Assembly (NCBI RefSeq): GCF_007713685.1
Contig: NZ_VMRJ01000004.1
Location: 345,700 to 409,699 of the forward strand
Reading direction: 5' to 3'
Length of the DNA: 64,000 nucleotides
Source: Hymenobacter setariae
GTDB taxonomy: Bacteria > Bacteroidota > Bacteroidia > Cytophagales > Hymenobacteraceae
The notes below the pieces were generated by a model. That model was not told where the DNA came from. It saw only the letters and a program-made list of their open reading frames with translations, and did not search any database. Positions 8,831-17,134 of the stretch are shown here, one piece after another (position 1 is the first letter of the stretch; the number at the start of each line of letters is the position of its first letter). Both the position numbers and the translations under genes were made by a program.

Positions 8831-9130
8831 ATGCCTACGTTTGTTGTTACCCTACGTTTACCCGACTCGTTCGGCGAGGACTTCATCGCCCTCATTCCCA
8901 GTCACCGGGATTTTATAAATCGCCTGCTTGCCGACCATATTATCGAGGCCTACGCCATCAGCGCCGACCGCAGCCGTGGCTGGGTTACGATGAATGGCGA
9001 AAGCGCGGCAGCCGTGCGCGCCGTGGTCGAGCAGTTTCCGCTCTACCAGTACTTGCAGCGCATCGAAATAGACGAGCTTTTTATCTTTGACAGCGCGGCC
9101 GCTCGGTTTCCGCGCATTAGCCTCAATTAG
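8831..9130 (+). CDS. Small ferredoxin-like fold protein, muconolactone-isomerase/YCII-like
   Basis: A 99-residue protein reading MPTFVVTLRLPDSFGEDF at its start. The frame continues up to 8795, but ATG 8831 begins the conserved beta strand and is preferred. Alternation of beta and alpha (SADRSRGWVTMNG, AVVEQFPLYQYL) fits the dimeric alpha-beta barrel superfamily that includes muconolactone isomerase and YCII proteins. No catalytic residues can be assigned. It is divergent from the GT2 gene and 29 bases ahead of the DUF1571 gene. Confidence 0.65.
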   Translation: MPTFVVTLRLPDSFGEDFIALIPSHRDFINRLLADHIIEAYAISADRSRGWVTMNGESAAAVRAVVEQFPLYQYLQRIEIDELFIFDSAAARFPRISLN

Positions 9131-9159
9131 TTTTCTTTCGCTTTCCTTTCTTCTGCACT

Positions 9160-10047
9160 TTGTCTTTCCGTATTGCTACCCGCGCGTGCGCCGGGCGTTT
9201 TAGCTTCCTAGGTGTGGCCGCTGGGCTGGCCCTGCAAGTAACGGCTCACCCAGCCGCCGCGCCGGCCCTGCCATCCATCACCACGCCACAATTGATGAGC
9301 CAGCTCACGGTGGCTATCCAAAACCTGAAAACCCTGCGTTGCGCCGCCGATGCCAGCGAACGTATTGGCACTAAATACGTCAAGGACCACTCGGTGATGA
9401 AGCTTGCCTTCAATCCGTTGCGCGTGTACCTTAAAAATGGCAAAGGCGTGGAGGTCCTTTACCTCACGGGCCAGAATAACGGCGACGCTTGGGTCAACCC
9501 TAATGCTTTTCCCTACGTCACGCTCAGCTTGGCGCCCGAAGGCTCACTTATGCGCAAAGGTCAGCATCACACGGTGTTGCAAGCAGGCTTTGGCACTATT
9601 ACCGACCTACTAGAAGGGTCAGCCAACCGGCCCGACAAGTCATTTAATCGCTCGTTTCGCTACGCAGGCGATACTACCGTGCAGGGCCGCCCGCACTACA
9701 TCCTGCGCTCCGATTACCCGCAGTTTCGCTACGTAGTCTACAAAGCCAGCAAAAACGAAACGCCCGCAACCGTGGCCGCTCGCTTTGGCTGCGGCGAGTA
9801 CCGCATTTTGGAGCGCAATAAGCTCGATGTTGGTGAAAAGCTGGCTGAAGGCCAAGTGGTGCAGGTGCCCAATGCGTATGGCCGCCGTACCCTCGTGGTC
9901 GTGGACCCTAAGACCTTCCTACCCACAGCCGTGGCGGTGTATGACGACCGCGGCCTCTACGAAAAATACGAGTTCTCCAACGTGGTAGCCAACCAGCCCA
10001 TTCCGCCGGCTGAATTCACAAAAACCTACCAAGGCTACCACTTCTAA
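9160..10047 (+). CDS. DUF1571 protein with an embedded LysM-like segment
   Basis: A 295-residue exported protein starting at TTG 9160, with a signal peptide (hydrophobic residues ~13-28, cleavage after AHPAAA). The body matches DUF1571: ERIGTKYVKDHSVMKL, VYLKNGKGVEVLYLTGQN, and a beta-rich outer-membrane-lipoprotein-carrier-like layout. Around residues 193-242 there is a LysM-like segment (ETPATVAARFGCGEYRILERN then GQVVQVP), suggesting peptidoglycan contact. The stop codon lies inside the arm of a terminator hairpin shared with the convergent SDR gene. Function unknown; periplasmic. Confidence 0.8.
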   Translation: MSFRIATRACAGRFSFLGVAAGLALQVTAHPAAAPALPSITTPQLMSQLTVAIQNLKTLRCAADASERIGTKYVKDHSVMKLAFNPLRVYLKNGKGVEVLYLTGQNNGDAWVNPNAFPYVTLSLAPEGSLMRKGQHHTVLQAGFGTITDLLEGSANRPDKSFNRSFRYAGDTTVQGRPHYILRSDYPQFRYVVYKASKNETPATVAARFGCGEYRILERNKLDVGEKLAEGQVVQVPNAYGRRTLVVVDPKTFLPTAVAVYDDRGLYEKYEFSNVVANQPIPPAEFTKTYQGYHF

Positions 10048-10123
10048 ACCACAGATTCAAACGGGTTGGACGGATAGAGCGGATACGCCTGCCTCCGACC
10101 AATCCGTTTGAATCTGTGGTTTA
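10045..10123. terminator. Two-way terminator with stop codons in both arms
   Basis: A perfect 20-base inverted repeat: left arm 10045-10064, right arm 10104-10123, with a 39-base loop. The left arm starts with the TAA of the DUF1571 gene. The right arm ends with the TAA (read on the minus strand) of the SDR gene. It separates convergent genes. Confidence 0.8.
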
Positions 10124-10993
10124 GCGGCGCATGGTTTTTTCGATTTGGTCCCACATAGCTGGGGTAAGGGCACCTAGCTTATTAAACTCGCCGGCGCCAT
10201 TGAGCCACTCGCCCCCGTCTATGGTGACAACTTCTCCATTGACGTAAGCCGAAAAATCGGATACTAGGTAGGCTGCTAGGTTGGCTAGCTCCTGGTACTG
10301 CCCCACGCGCTTGAGCGGCACACTGGCAGCCGGGTCGAGCTGACTAGCCAAGGGCTCAGGAAAAAGCCGACTCCAAGCGCCTTCTGTGGGGAATGGCCCC
10401 GGAGCGATAGCATTGGAGCGAATGCCGTACTTGGCCCACTCCACGGCTAGCGAGCGCGTAAGCGCCAGCACTCCCGCTTTAGCCGCTGCCGAGGGCACCA
10501 CAAAGGCCGACCCCACCGAAGCGTAGGTAGTTACAATATTAAGAATAGTGCCAGGCTGCTGCTCCGCTATCCAGCGCTTGCCCACGGCCAGGGTGCAGTT
10601 GTAGCTGCCTTTCAGCACAATATCCACAATTACATCAAATGCTTTGTGGCTTAGGCGCTCGGTCGGGCTAATAAAATTACCGGCCGCATTGTTCAACAGC
10701 ACATCCACCCGGCCGAATTCTTCGTAAGTGCGCGCTATCATTGCCTCTACGGCTTCATACTTCCGCACATCACATGCTACGGCCAGCACCTTCCCACCCG
10801 TTTGCTGGCGTAGCTCGGCCGCCGTCGCCTCTAGTACCTCAAGTTTGCGGCTTGTGATGGTCACATTCGCCCCTAATTGTAAAAAGTACGTAGTCATGGC
10901 ACGGCCTAGGCCAGTGCCTCCCCCCGTTACGATGATGGTCTTCCCCGCCAAAGCATTGTCGCGGAGCATGGGTTGAGTGTTGGTTGGGCTCAT
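10121..10993 (-). CDS. SDR oxidoreductase of the 2,4-dienoyl-CoA reductase type
   Basis: A 290-residue short-chain dehydrogenase with the cofactor motif TGGGTGLG (residues 23-30) and NNAAG (101-105). The usual YxxxK is replaced by an arrangement of Y157, S168 and K172. This spacing (11 and 4) equals that of Tyr199, Ser210 and Lys214 in human mitochondrial 2,4-dienoyl-CoA reductase, so the enzyme probably reduces 2,4-dienoyl-CoA with NADPH during beta-oxidation of unsaturated fatty acids. It is transcribed alone, convergent with the DUF1571 gene. The assignment to DECR type is strong; the physiological substrate is inferred. Confidence 0.88.
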   Translation of the reverse strand: MSPTNTQPMLRDNALAGKTIIVTGGGTGLGRAMTTYFLQLGANVTITSRKLEVLEATAAELRQQTGGKVLAVACDVRKYEAVEAMIARTYEEFGRVDVLLNNAAGNFISPTERLSHKAFDVIVDIVLKGSYNCTLAVGKRWIAEQQPGTILNIVTTYASVGSAFVVPSAAAKAGVLALTRSLAVEWAKYGIRSNAIAPGPFPTEGAWSRLFPEPLASQLDPAASVPLKRVGQYQELANLAAYLVSDFSAYVNGEVVTIDGGEWLNGAGEFNKLGALTPAMWDQIEKTMRR

Positions 10994-11183
10994 GGGGACT
11001 TACTGTTTTTTACGCAACGCAAAGATGACACTATACAACTGAAAAATACTGAACGTCTATTGTCGGGCTTTTAACCGGCAAGAAGGCCATTTCAACGAAA
11101 TGCTCCGGTATTATTTTAAGATTTATGTGCATCTTGCATACTTATTACTCAAGCTTAGATTTAAGCATTAGTTCAAAATCTTC

Positions 11184-12041
11184 ATGCCTTTTTCCCCTGC
11201 TACTACGGGCGCTACCGTAGCAGTGCTGGGTTGCGGTTGGCTAGGTCTGCCACTGGCCCAAGCCCTCCTAACTCAGGGCTATCGAGTACTGGGAACTACC
11301 ACTACCCCTGAGCAACTGCCGGTGCTGGCAGCTGCAGGCATCGAGCCTCACTTACTACAGTTGGGTGCTGATTTCAGTGCGGACGACGAGCTTCGTTTGA
11401 CCGGCATTCTCCGCCAAGCCAACATTCTAGTTATCAATATCCCGCCTCGCGCAGCAGTAGCAGGCGGCTATCCACAGCTGTTGCGCCCGGTGCACCGGGC
11501 AGTAGCCGCGGCTCGCCTGCAGGCGGTATTGTTTGTGTCGACCACTGGCGTGTATCCCGATGAGCCTCGGCTTATGCGTGAGCAGGATGCCATCAGTACT
11601 CGCGATGCCTCGTCCGACGTGCTGCGTACCGAAGGTCACTTTGTGCCGCGCTATGGGCAGTGGCAAAGCACGGTGGTGCGCCTAGGTGGCCTCATAGGGC
11701 CAGGCCGGGCGCCGGGCCGCTTCTTGGCTGGCCGCCAAAACCTAGCGCAGGGCGATGCCCCCGTTAACCTACTGCACCTTACCGACGCAGTCGGCGTGCT
11801 AGGCACTATCATCAAGGAAAGTATCTGGGGCTATACCCTTAATGTCTGCGCTGCCTCGCATCCGCCGCGCCGCGAGTTTTACGTAGCCGCCGCCGAGTAC
11901 CTAGGCCTTACGCCTCCCACCTTCCGCCCCGAGTTCAGCACCAGTAAAATCATTGATAGCAGCTTGTTGCGCACGCTCGTGCCCTACACATTCCAGCACG
12001 ATGACGTGCTAGCTGCCATTCCATATTGTAGCCTAACGTAA
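11184..12041 (+). CDS. NAD(P)-binding SDR protein, YeeZ-like
   Basis: A 285-residue protein with an N-terminal Rossmann motif GCGWLGLPLAQALL (residues ~13-26) and the extended-SDR layout seen in YeeZ-type epimerase/dehydratase-like proteins, including VLFVSTTGVYPD and GRAPGRFLAGR. The catalytic YxxxK is not in its usual form, as in other YeeZ members, so activity is uncertain. It precedes the flavoprotein gene by 23 bases, a gap that contains a promoter-like box. Confidence 0.8.
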   Translation: MPFSPATTGATVAVLGCGWLGLPLAQALLTQGYRVLGTTTTPEQLPVLAAAGIEPHLLQLGADFSADDELRLTGILRQANILVINIPPRAAVAGGYPQLLRPVHRAVAAARLQAVLFVSTTGVYPDEPRLMREQDAISTRDASSDVLRTEGHFVPRYGQWQSTVVRLGGLIGPGRAPGRFLAGRQNLAQGDAPVNLLHLTDAVGVLGTIIKESIWGYTLNVCAASHPPRREFYVAAAEYLGLTPPTFRPEFSTSKIIDSSLLRTLVPYTFQHDDVLAAIPYCSLT

Positions 12042-12052
12042 TCGGCAGGAGG

Positions 12053-12060
12053 TATCTTTG
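12053..12060 (+). promoter_or_regulatory. Bacteroidota -7 box (TATCTTTG) touching the start codon
   Basis: Exact TAnnTTTG match ending 4 bases before ATG 12065, with a TTG about 24 bases upstream. Transcription would begin at or next to the start codon, giving a leaderless mRNA for the flavoprotein. An AGGAGG at 12047-12052 could instead act as a ribosome site in read-through mRNA from the gene before. Confidence 0.4.
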
Positions 12061-12064
12061 TAAG

Positions 12065-13381
12065 ATGCCGTTGTCTCTTTCTTTGCCCCCTGTTGCGCCA
12101 GTAGCACCGGGCCCGGTAGCCGGGCCTATTGTTGTGCTAGGTGGTGGAGCAGCGGGCTTTTTTGGCGCTATTGCCTGCGCCGAAGCTCACCCTACGCAGC
12201 CAGTGCTTCTGCTCGAAAAAAGCCCGAAGCTGCTCGGCAAGGTGCGTATTTCGGGCGGCGGGCGCTGCAATGTCACGCATGCCTGCGAGTCGGCGGCTCA
12301 GCTCATTCAGCACTACCCGCGCGGCGGTCGGCAGCTCAAGGAGGCTTTCCAAAAGTTTGGGGTCGTTGATACTATCGCCTGGTTTGCCAAGCGTGGCGTC
12401 GCACTCAAGACAGAAGCCGACGGCCGCATGTTTCCGACTACCGACAGCAGCGAAACCATCGCCCGCGCCCTCGAAGACGCTGCCCGCCAGGCCGGCGTGC
12501 GCATCTTCACCCGCACTGCTGCCGAGCAGATTGTGCCGCTACCCGCGGGCGGCTTTTCGCTTACGCTCAGTGGCGAAGGCAGCGCGGCCCTAGGTACCAC
12601 GTTGCAGGTGAGCCGCTTACTAATAGCCACGGGCGGCAACCCTAAGTCGGGAGCCTACGACTGGCTGCGCAAGCTGGGTCACACGGTGGCCGAGCCGGTG
12701 CCCTCGCTTTTCACCTTTAATGTACCGGCCTCACCCCTGCGCGAGCTGCCCGGCGTGAGTGTACCCCATGCCCGCGTGGTGATAGCTGGCGAAAAGCTAC
12801 AATACGAAGGCCCGCTGCTGGTAACGCACTGGGGGGTGAGCGGCCCTGCCGTACTCAAGCTATCGGCCTGGGGCGCCCGCCGCCTGCACGAGCTAGGCTA
12901 CCATAGCACAGCCCTCATCAACTGGGTACCGGCCCACACCGATGAAACGCTGCGGCCCTGGGTGCAACAGTTTCGCCTCGATAATGGCAAAAAGCAGGTG
13001 GCGGCCCATCCGCAGTTTGGCTTGCCCACGCGCCTGTGGCGCACACTGGTCGAGCAGGCCGGCCTAGGTCCCGAAACGCGCTGGAGCGACGTGCCAGCCA
13101 AATCCCAAAACCGCTTGCTAGAGCTACTGCTACGCACGCCGCTGCAAGTGCAAGGCAAAACGACCTATAAAGAAGAATTTGTAACCTGCGGCGGTATTCC
13201 GTTGGCCGAGGTCAACTTCAAAACCATGGAAAGCCGCCGCGTACCAGGCCTCTATTTTGCAGGCGAAGTACTTGATGTGGACGGCATTACGGGCGGATTC
13301 AATTTTCAGGCGGCTTGGACTACGGGCTTTCTGGCGGGGCAGGCAATGGCGGCAGCCACAGCACCGCAGGTGGTAGCCTAG
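12065..13381 (+). CDS. FAD-dependent flavoprotein of the HI0933/BaiN family
   Basis: A 438-residue flavoprotein. FAD-binding GGGAAGFFGAIACAE (residues ~27-41) is followed by KLLGKVRISGGGRCNVTHAC (residues ~55-74), the signature of the HI0933-like family (BaiN-type, TIGR03862). The C-terminus contains GLYFAGEVLDVDGITGGFNF, closing the FAD site. Members include bile-acid-dehydroxylating BaiN, but most have unknown substrates. The stop codon lies inside a CCTAGG hexamer (13377-13382). Family certain, reaction unknown. Confidence 0.9.
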   Translation: MPLSLSLPPVAPVAPGPVAGPIVVLGGGAAGFFGAIACAEAHPTQPVLLLEKSPKLLGKVRISGGGRCNVTHACESAAQLIQHYPRGGRQLKEAFQKFGVVDTIAWFAKRGVALKTEADGRMFPTTDSSETIARALEDAARQAGVRIFTRTAAEQIVPLPAGGFSLTLSGEGSAALGTTLQVSRLLIATGGNPKSGAYDWLRKLGHTVAEPVPSLFTFNVPASPLRELPGVSVPHARVVIAGEKLQYEGPLLVTHWGVSGPAVLKLSAWGARRLHELGYHSTALINWVPAHTDETLRPWVQQFRLDNGKKQVAAHPQFGLPTRLWRTLVEQAGLGPETRWSDVPAKSQNRLLELLLRTPLQVQGKTTYKEEFVTCGGIPLAEVNFKTMESRRVPGLYFAGEVLDVDGITGGFNFQAAWTTGFLAGQAMAAATAPQVVA

Positions 13382-13491
13382 GGTGGCCGAGGGCAGCACA
13401 AAATAGGGGTATCTCGGCGCTGGCCGTAACCTTGTGGGCGCTGTGCTAGTAAACCCAGCAGAACCCTCCCACTTTAATTTTCTTTCCTGTC

Positions 13492-13944
13492 ATGGAAGCC
13501 AAAGTAACCCAGACCGCCCTCAACGCCCTCATCACTGTTCTTAAGGATGGCCAGAAAGGCTACGCCGACGCGATGGTTGACGTAAAGGACCAACACCTGA
13601 AAGACCTGTTTAAGAAATATTCGGCCCAGCGCGCTAGCTACGTTACTGAGCTGGAAGACCAGATGTTTAAGCTTGACCTTAAGCCTGACACTAACGAAGG
13701 CTCGTCGATTGCTGGTGCTATCCACCACGCTTGGATTGACCTGAAATCTGCTGTAACCGGTCACGATAACCACGCTATCCTTGCCGAGTGCGAGCGCGGT
13801 GAAGACGTAGCTAAGAAGGCTTACGAAGAAGCTTCTAAAGTTCAGGACCTGCCCAGCGAACTGAAATCAATCATCGAGAAGCAGTCACAAGGTGTATTAG
13901 CTGCTCACAATGAAATCCGCAGCCTGCGCGATTCCTCTAAATAG
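13492..13944 (+). CDS. DUF2383 / PA2169-family four-helix-bundle protein
   Basis: A 150-residue soluble, highly helical protein matching the PA2169/DUF2383 ferritin-like family: LNALITVLKDGQKGYADA near the N-terminus and GAIHHAWIDLKSAVTGHD in the middle, with conserved Glu and His residues spaced along helices. Codons are the strongly used ones, which suggests high expression. Such proteins are often stress-induced; the function is not established. A near-match promoter (TAACCTTG) lies about 60 bases upstream and a clear terminator follows. Confidence 0.85.
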   Translation: MEAKVTQTALNALITVLKDGQKGYADAMVDVKDQHLKDLFKKYSAQRASYVTELEDQMFKLDLKPDTNEGSSIAGAIHHAWIDLKSAVTGHDNHAILAECERGEDVAKKAYEEASKVQDLPSELKSIIEKQSQGVLAAHNEIRSLRDSSK

Positions 13945-14040
13945 ACTACCCTTATTTAACTGATGTGGCAGAGCCACCGCATTTAGCGGACTGACCATTA
14001 TTAGTTTACCACTCTTCCTTTTTCTTGAAAGCAAACTAAA

Positions 14041-14069
14041 AGGGCCACCCGTTGGGGTGGCTCTTTTTC
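14041..14069 (+). terminator. Intrinsic terminator after DUF2383 gene
   Basis: AGGGCCACCC pairs with GGGTGGCTCT across a 4-base loop, about 10 pairs, followed by a T-run. It lies about 100 bases after the stop. Confidence 0.8.
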
Positions 14070-14176
14070 TTGTTTTACTCTTTTTCAAAACAATAGCCTA
14101 TTGATGGCTTCTTGCGCTTTTACCTATCCCCTAGGTATTACTATCAGCAACGAAGGGGCGCAAGCAATACTAACTT

Positions 14177-14212
14177 AAAAAAGGCCACCTAACGAATTAG
14201 GTGGCCTTTTTT
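14177..14212. terminator. Two-way intrinsic terminator
   Basis: Perfect 14-base stem AAAAAAGGCCACCT / AGGTGGCCTTTTTT with an 8-base loop. Flanking A and T runs make it work in both directions. It serves the helicase gene on the minus strand. Confidence 0.85.
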
Positions 14213-14258
14213 AATTAGCTAGACAGCCTGCCACAAACAAGCGTGTCTCCAATATAAT

Positions 14259-16241
14259 CTATTCGTCGAAGCTTTCGCGCTTGCCGCCGTAGCCACCGCG
14301 GTTGCCACCGTAGCTACCGCCACCTTGGCCACCTTTGTAGCCGCCACGCTGGTAGCTGCCGCCTTCGCGGCTACCGCCACCAAAGCCCCCGCGGCTACCG
14401 CCGCCGTAGCTGCTACCGCCATCGCGGTTGCCTTTGTAGCCACCGCCATAGCTGCTGCCACCTTCACGGCGGTCGCCGTAGCTACCACCCCGGTTGTTGC
14501 TGCCGTAGGGCGGGCGGCCACCTTCGCGGCGGTCACCGCCAAAGCCACCACGACGCTCACCGTCGCCGAAGCCCCGGCGCTCGGGACGGTTCTGGCCTTC
14601 TTCTTTAGCAGCCGCATCTTGCACAGGCGTAGCAATGCTAAACGTAACCGGCTGACCTTGGATGCTGCTACGACCTAGCTGGCTTACTACCTCATCGGCA
14701 AACTCAGCAGGCACTTCTACAAAGCTAAACTTATCGTAGAGGGCGATATCGCCTACTTTGTTGCCTTGCAGAGCCGTGTTCTCCGAAATCAATTCCACTA
14801 CATCGCGGGGATGCAAGCGGTCTTTCTTGCCCATGCTGATGAAGAGGCGCGTGTAGCCGGGGCGGCTAGCCCCACGCTCGCGGCCAGCGTCGAGGCTTTG
14901 CTCAGCGCGCTTGTCTTCTTTCATCGTCATCTTGAGCAGCGCGGCGGCGATGTCAAGCGAAGTCACGTCTTCGCTCTGGTCGAGCAGGCGCTGCACGCGG
15001 CTTACGTACTTGTCGAGGTTGCCTTTCTCAATCACTTCTTTGATTTGATTGAGGAACAACGTGGTTTTCACCTCCGACACATCAGCAAAGCTAGGTACTT
15101 GCTCTAGCTTGATATCAGCCTTGGTGAAGCGCATGATGTCGCGCAGCTTGTAGATGTCGCGGCCACTCACAAAAGTGAAGGCGCGGCCATTTTTGCCAGC
15201 GCGGCCCGTGCGGCCAATGCGGTGCACATAGTACTCCTCGTCGGCAGGCAGGTCGTAGTTAAAGACAGCTTCTACGTTATCAACGTCGATGCCGCGAGCA
15301 GCTACGTCGGTAGCGACTAGGATTTCTAGAGTGCTTTTGCGGAATTTATCGAGCGTGTTCTGGCGCTGAGCTTGGCTCATGTCGCCGTGCAGGCCATCGG
15401 CAAAATAGCCCTTGGCTTGCAGGTCCGATACAATCTCATCAACCATGCGCTTCGTGTTGGCGAAGATGATAGTCGATTTGAGGTTGTACATATCAAGCAC
15501 GCGCGTGAGCACGTCCTTCTTCTGTGGGCCGCGCACCTCGAAGTAGCTCTGCTCAATGTTCGACACCGTCATCTCCTTGTGGTTGACCTTTACCGTCTGC
15601 GGGTCGCGCTGGTATTTTTTGGTCATCTCCAGGATGGGCTTGCTCATCGTGGCCGAGAAGAACACCGTTTGGCGGTTCTCGGGCATTTTGCTAAGCACAT
15701 ACTCGATGTCGTCGCGGAAGCCCATATCGAGCATTTCGTCGGCTTCGTCGAGGATAATTTTGGTGGCTTTGTCGAGCTTCAGCGTGCCGCGCTCGATGTG
15801 GTCCATTACGCGGCCGGGCGTACCGATTACGATTTGCACACCGCGCTCTAGGGCACGGAACTGGCGGTCGTAAGACGAGCCACCATAAATCGGCACTACA
15901 GCCAGGCCTTTCTTATACTTGCCTAGCTTCTGGATTTCGCCCGATACCTGCACCGCAAGCTCGCGGGTGGGGCACAGCACAATTACTTGTACATCACGGC
16001 TATCACCGTTAACGCCCTCGATAGCGGGGATGGAGAAGGCGGCCGTTTTGCCGGTGCCAGTTTGGGCCTGGCCGATTACGTCTTTGCCAGCGAGCAGCAC
16101 GGGGATAGCGGCCGACTGAATCGGCGAAGCTTCCTCGTACCCCATCTCGGTAATGGCGCGCTGCACCTCGGGCGAGAGGCTCAACTCATCGAAACGCACT
16201 TTTGCTTTATCAGCAGTTTTTTCTACTTTTTCGGGTTCCAT
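14259..16241 (-). CDS. DEAD-box RNA helicase with DbpA-type RRM and RGG tail
   Basis: A 660-residue ATP-dependent RNA helicase. Order of motifs: Q-motif (ASPIQSAAIP), Walker A AQTGTGKT, DEAD box (LDEADEMLD), SAT, and HRIGRTGRAG in the second RecA domain. Residues ~480-560 form a DbpA-like RNA-binding domain (FISMGKKDRLHPRDVVELI). The last ~90 residues are a Gly/Arg/Ser/Tyr-rich low-complexity tail with RGG repeats. It likely unwinds structured RNA during ribosome assembly or cold adaptation. The leader is about 240 bases long with a hairpin close to the start codon. The next gene upstream on the same strand encodes a cold-shock protein. Confidence 0.93.
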   Translation of the reverse strand: MEPEKVEKTADKAKVRFDELSLSPEVQRAITEMGYEEASPIQSAAIPVLLAGKDVIGQAQTGTGKTAAFSIPAIEGVNGDSRDVQVIVLCPTRELAVQVSGEIQKLGKYKKGLAVVPIYGGSSYDRQFRALERGVQIVIGTPGRVMDHIERGTLKLDKATKIILDEADEMLDMGFRDDIEYVLSKMPENRQTVFFSATMSKPILEMTKKYQRDPQTVKVNHKEMTVSNIEQSYFEVRGPQKKDVLTRVLDMYNLKSTIIFANTKRMVDEIVSDLQAKGYFADGLHGDMSQAQRQNTLDKFRKSTLEILVATDVAARGIDVDNVEAVFNYDLPADEEYYVHRIGRTGRAGKNGRAFTFVSGRDIYKLRDIMRFTKADIKLEQVPSFADVSEVKTTLFLNQIKEVIEKGNLDKYVSRVQRLLDQSEDVTSLDIAAALLKMTMKEDKRAEQSLDAGRERGASRPGYTRLFISMGKKDRLHPRDVVELISENTALQGNKVGDIALYDKFSFVEVPAEFADEVVSQLGRSSIQGQPVTFSIATPVQDAAAKEEGQNRPERRGFGDGERRGGFGGDRREGGRPPYGSNNRGGSYGDRREGGSSYGGGYKGNRDGGSSYGGGSRGGFGGGSREGGSYQRGGYKGGQGGGSYGGNRGGYGGKRESFDE

Positions 16242-16263
16242 ATCGGAATGAAAGAGGGTATAC

Positions 16264-16293
16264 GGCTACCCTAGGTTCCAAACCCAGGTAGCC
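16264..16293 (-). promoter_or_regulatory. Leader hairpin upstream of the helicase start codon
   Basis: GGCTACC (16264-16270) pairs with GGTAGCC (16287-16293), with an inner GGTT/AACC stem. It lies 22-52 bases before the helicase ATG. It is seen in sequence; a role in temperature-dependent translation is inference. Confidence 0.4.
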
Positions 16294-16482
16294 TAAGGGG
16301 AATGAGACTACGCTCTGAAAACAGCCGGCTCAACAGCGGCGGCGCTTCTTCCCCCTCAACCTTTCCTAACAACGACAAGGCGGAAAAAATACGACCGAAC
16401 TAAACGGGAACTACTCGGCAGCCTACTTCTTTACTCTGGGCCACCCCGGCCACTAAAATGGGGCCGTTCTCAAATGCGGGTG

Positions 16483-16490
16483 CAAAGGTA
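16483..16490 (-). promoter_or_regulatory. Bacteroidota -7 box (TACCTTTG) for the helicase gene
   Basis: Exact TAnnTTTG match on the minus strand, 242 bases before the helicase ATG, with a T-rich stretch at the -33 position. The intervening region (16242-16482) holds no ORF and would be an untranslated leader. The rest of the gap, 16491-16601, is AT-rich with no feature recognised. Confidence 0.5.
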
Positions 16491-16602
16491 CGTATTTTAT
16501 TTGAAAAAAGCTATTATTCGTCTATTTTTAATCAGCTATTACTTGTATACCTCTAGGCCAATGCCCCTCGCGCCGACAACGACCTAGGGTAGTATAAACA
16601 TA

Positions 16603-16636
16603 AAAAAGCGCGTTCCCGAGTTGGAAACGCGCTTTT
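16603..16636. terminator. Intrinsic terminator of the cold-shock gene
   Basis: AAAAAGCGCGTTCC pairs with GGAAACGCGCTTTTT (one bulged A). A and T runs lie on both sides. It lies 26 bases after the stop of the cold-shock gene. Confidence 0.85.
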
Positions 16637-16661
16637 TACAGCACTTTAAAGATTCACTAGC

Positions 16662-16859
16662 TTAGAGCAGCGATACTTTAACAGCGTTCGGGCCTTTACG
16701 GCCTTGAGCTTCTTCGTACTGAACTTTGTCTTTCTCGCGCAGCGACTTGGCATCTACGAGGTCCGTGACGTGAACGAAGATGTCTTCGCCAGTTTCGTCG
16801 TTTTTGATGAAACCAAAGCCTTTGGTCTCATTGAAGAATTTTACCGTTCCGGTCGGCAT
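16662..16859 (-). CDS. Cold-shock protein (CspA family)
   Basis: A 65-residue protein that is a single cold-shock domain. RNP1 is visible as KGFGFIKND and RNP2 as DIFVHVTDL. It binds single-stranded RNA or DNA and melts secondary structure. Length equals the family norm. The ~105-base leader and the adjacent DEAD-box helicase suggest a cold-response pair, although each has its own promoter and terminator. Confidence 0.96.
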   Translation of the reverse strand: MPTGTVKFFNETKGFGFIKNDETGEDIFVHVTDLVDAKSLREKDKVQYEEAQGRKGPNAVKVSLL

Positions 16860-16967
16860 GATAAAAAAAATAAATTGGTGTCGTCAACGCCCGGCGTAAC
16901 GCTGGGGACCTAAGATGTAACTACACCGGAGCGGACCGGAACAGCAACACAGAGCCTTGAGTTGCGC

Positions 16968-16975
16968 CAAAGATA
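16968..16975 (-). promoter_or_regulatory. Bacteroidota -7 box (TATCTTTG) for the cold-shock gene
   Basis: Exact TAnnTTTG match on the minus strand, about 108 bases before the start codon. No convincing -33 box at the normal distance. The leader between includes two short GC-rich hairpins. Confidence 0.45.
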
Positions 16976-17134
16976 GACAGAATTTCCGAACTTCACCCGT
17001 CGGCCAAAAAAAACTTCAGTTGAGTTTGTTGGTACTACTTAGCTGGCCAGCAGCACTAAGCTAGGGGCTTTGGGTTATCCTAACTGCTCCCACATGCGAG
17101 CCGCCAGCTTTCTGCCCTCCCCTACTTAGCGTTT

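Noticed and set aside
14041..14212. Two nearby hairpins as a possible small RNA
   Set aside because: Each ends a neighbouring gene and has a T-run; simple terminators explain them.
14325..14520. Regular GCC-rich repeats suggestive of a tandem-repeat or CRISPR array
   Set aside because: They encode the RGG tail; no direct repeats with unique spacers, and no cas genes are present in the window.
14219..14678. Ala/Val-rich frames on both strands over the helicase tail
   Set aside because: They arise from the repetitive Gly-rich codons of the RGG tail read in other frames.
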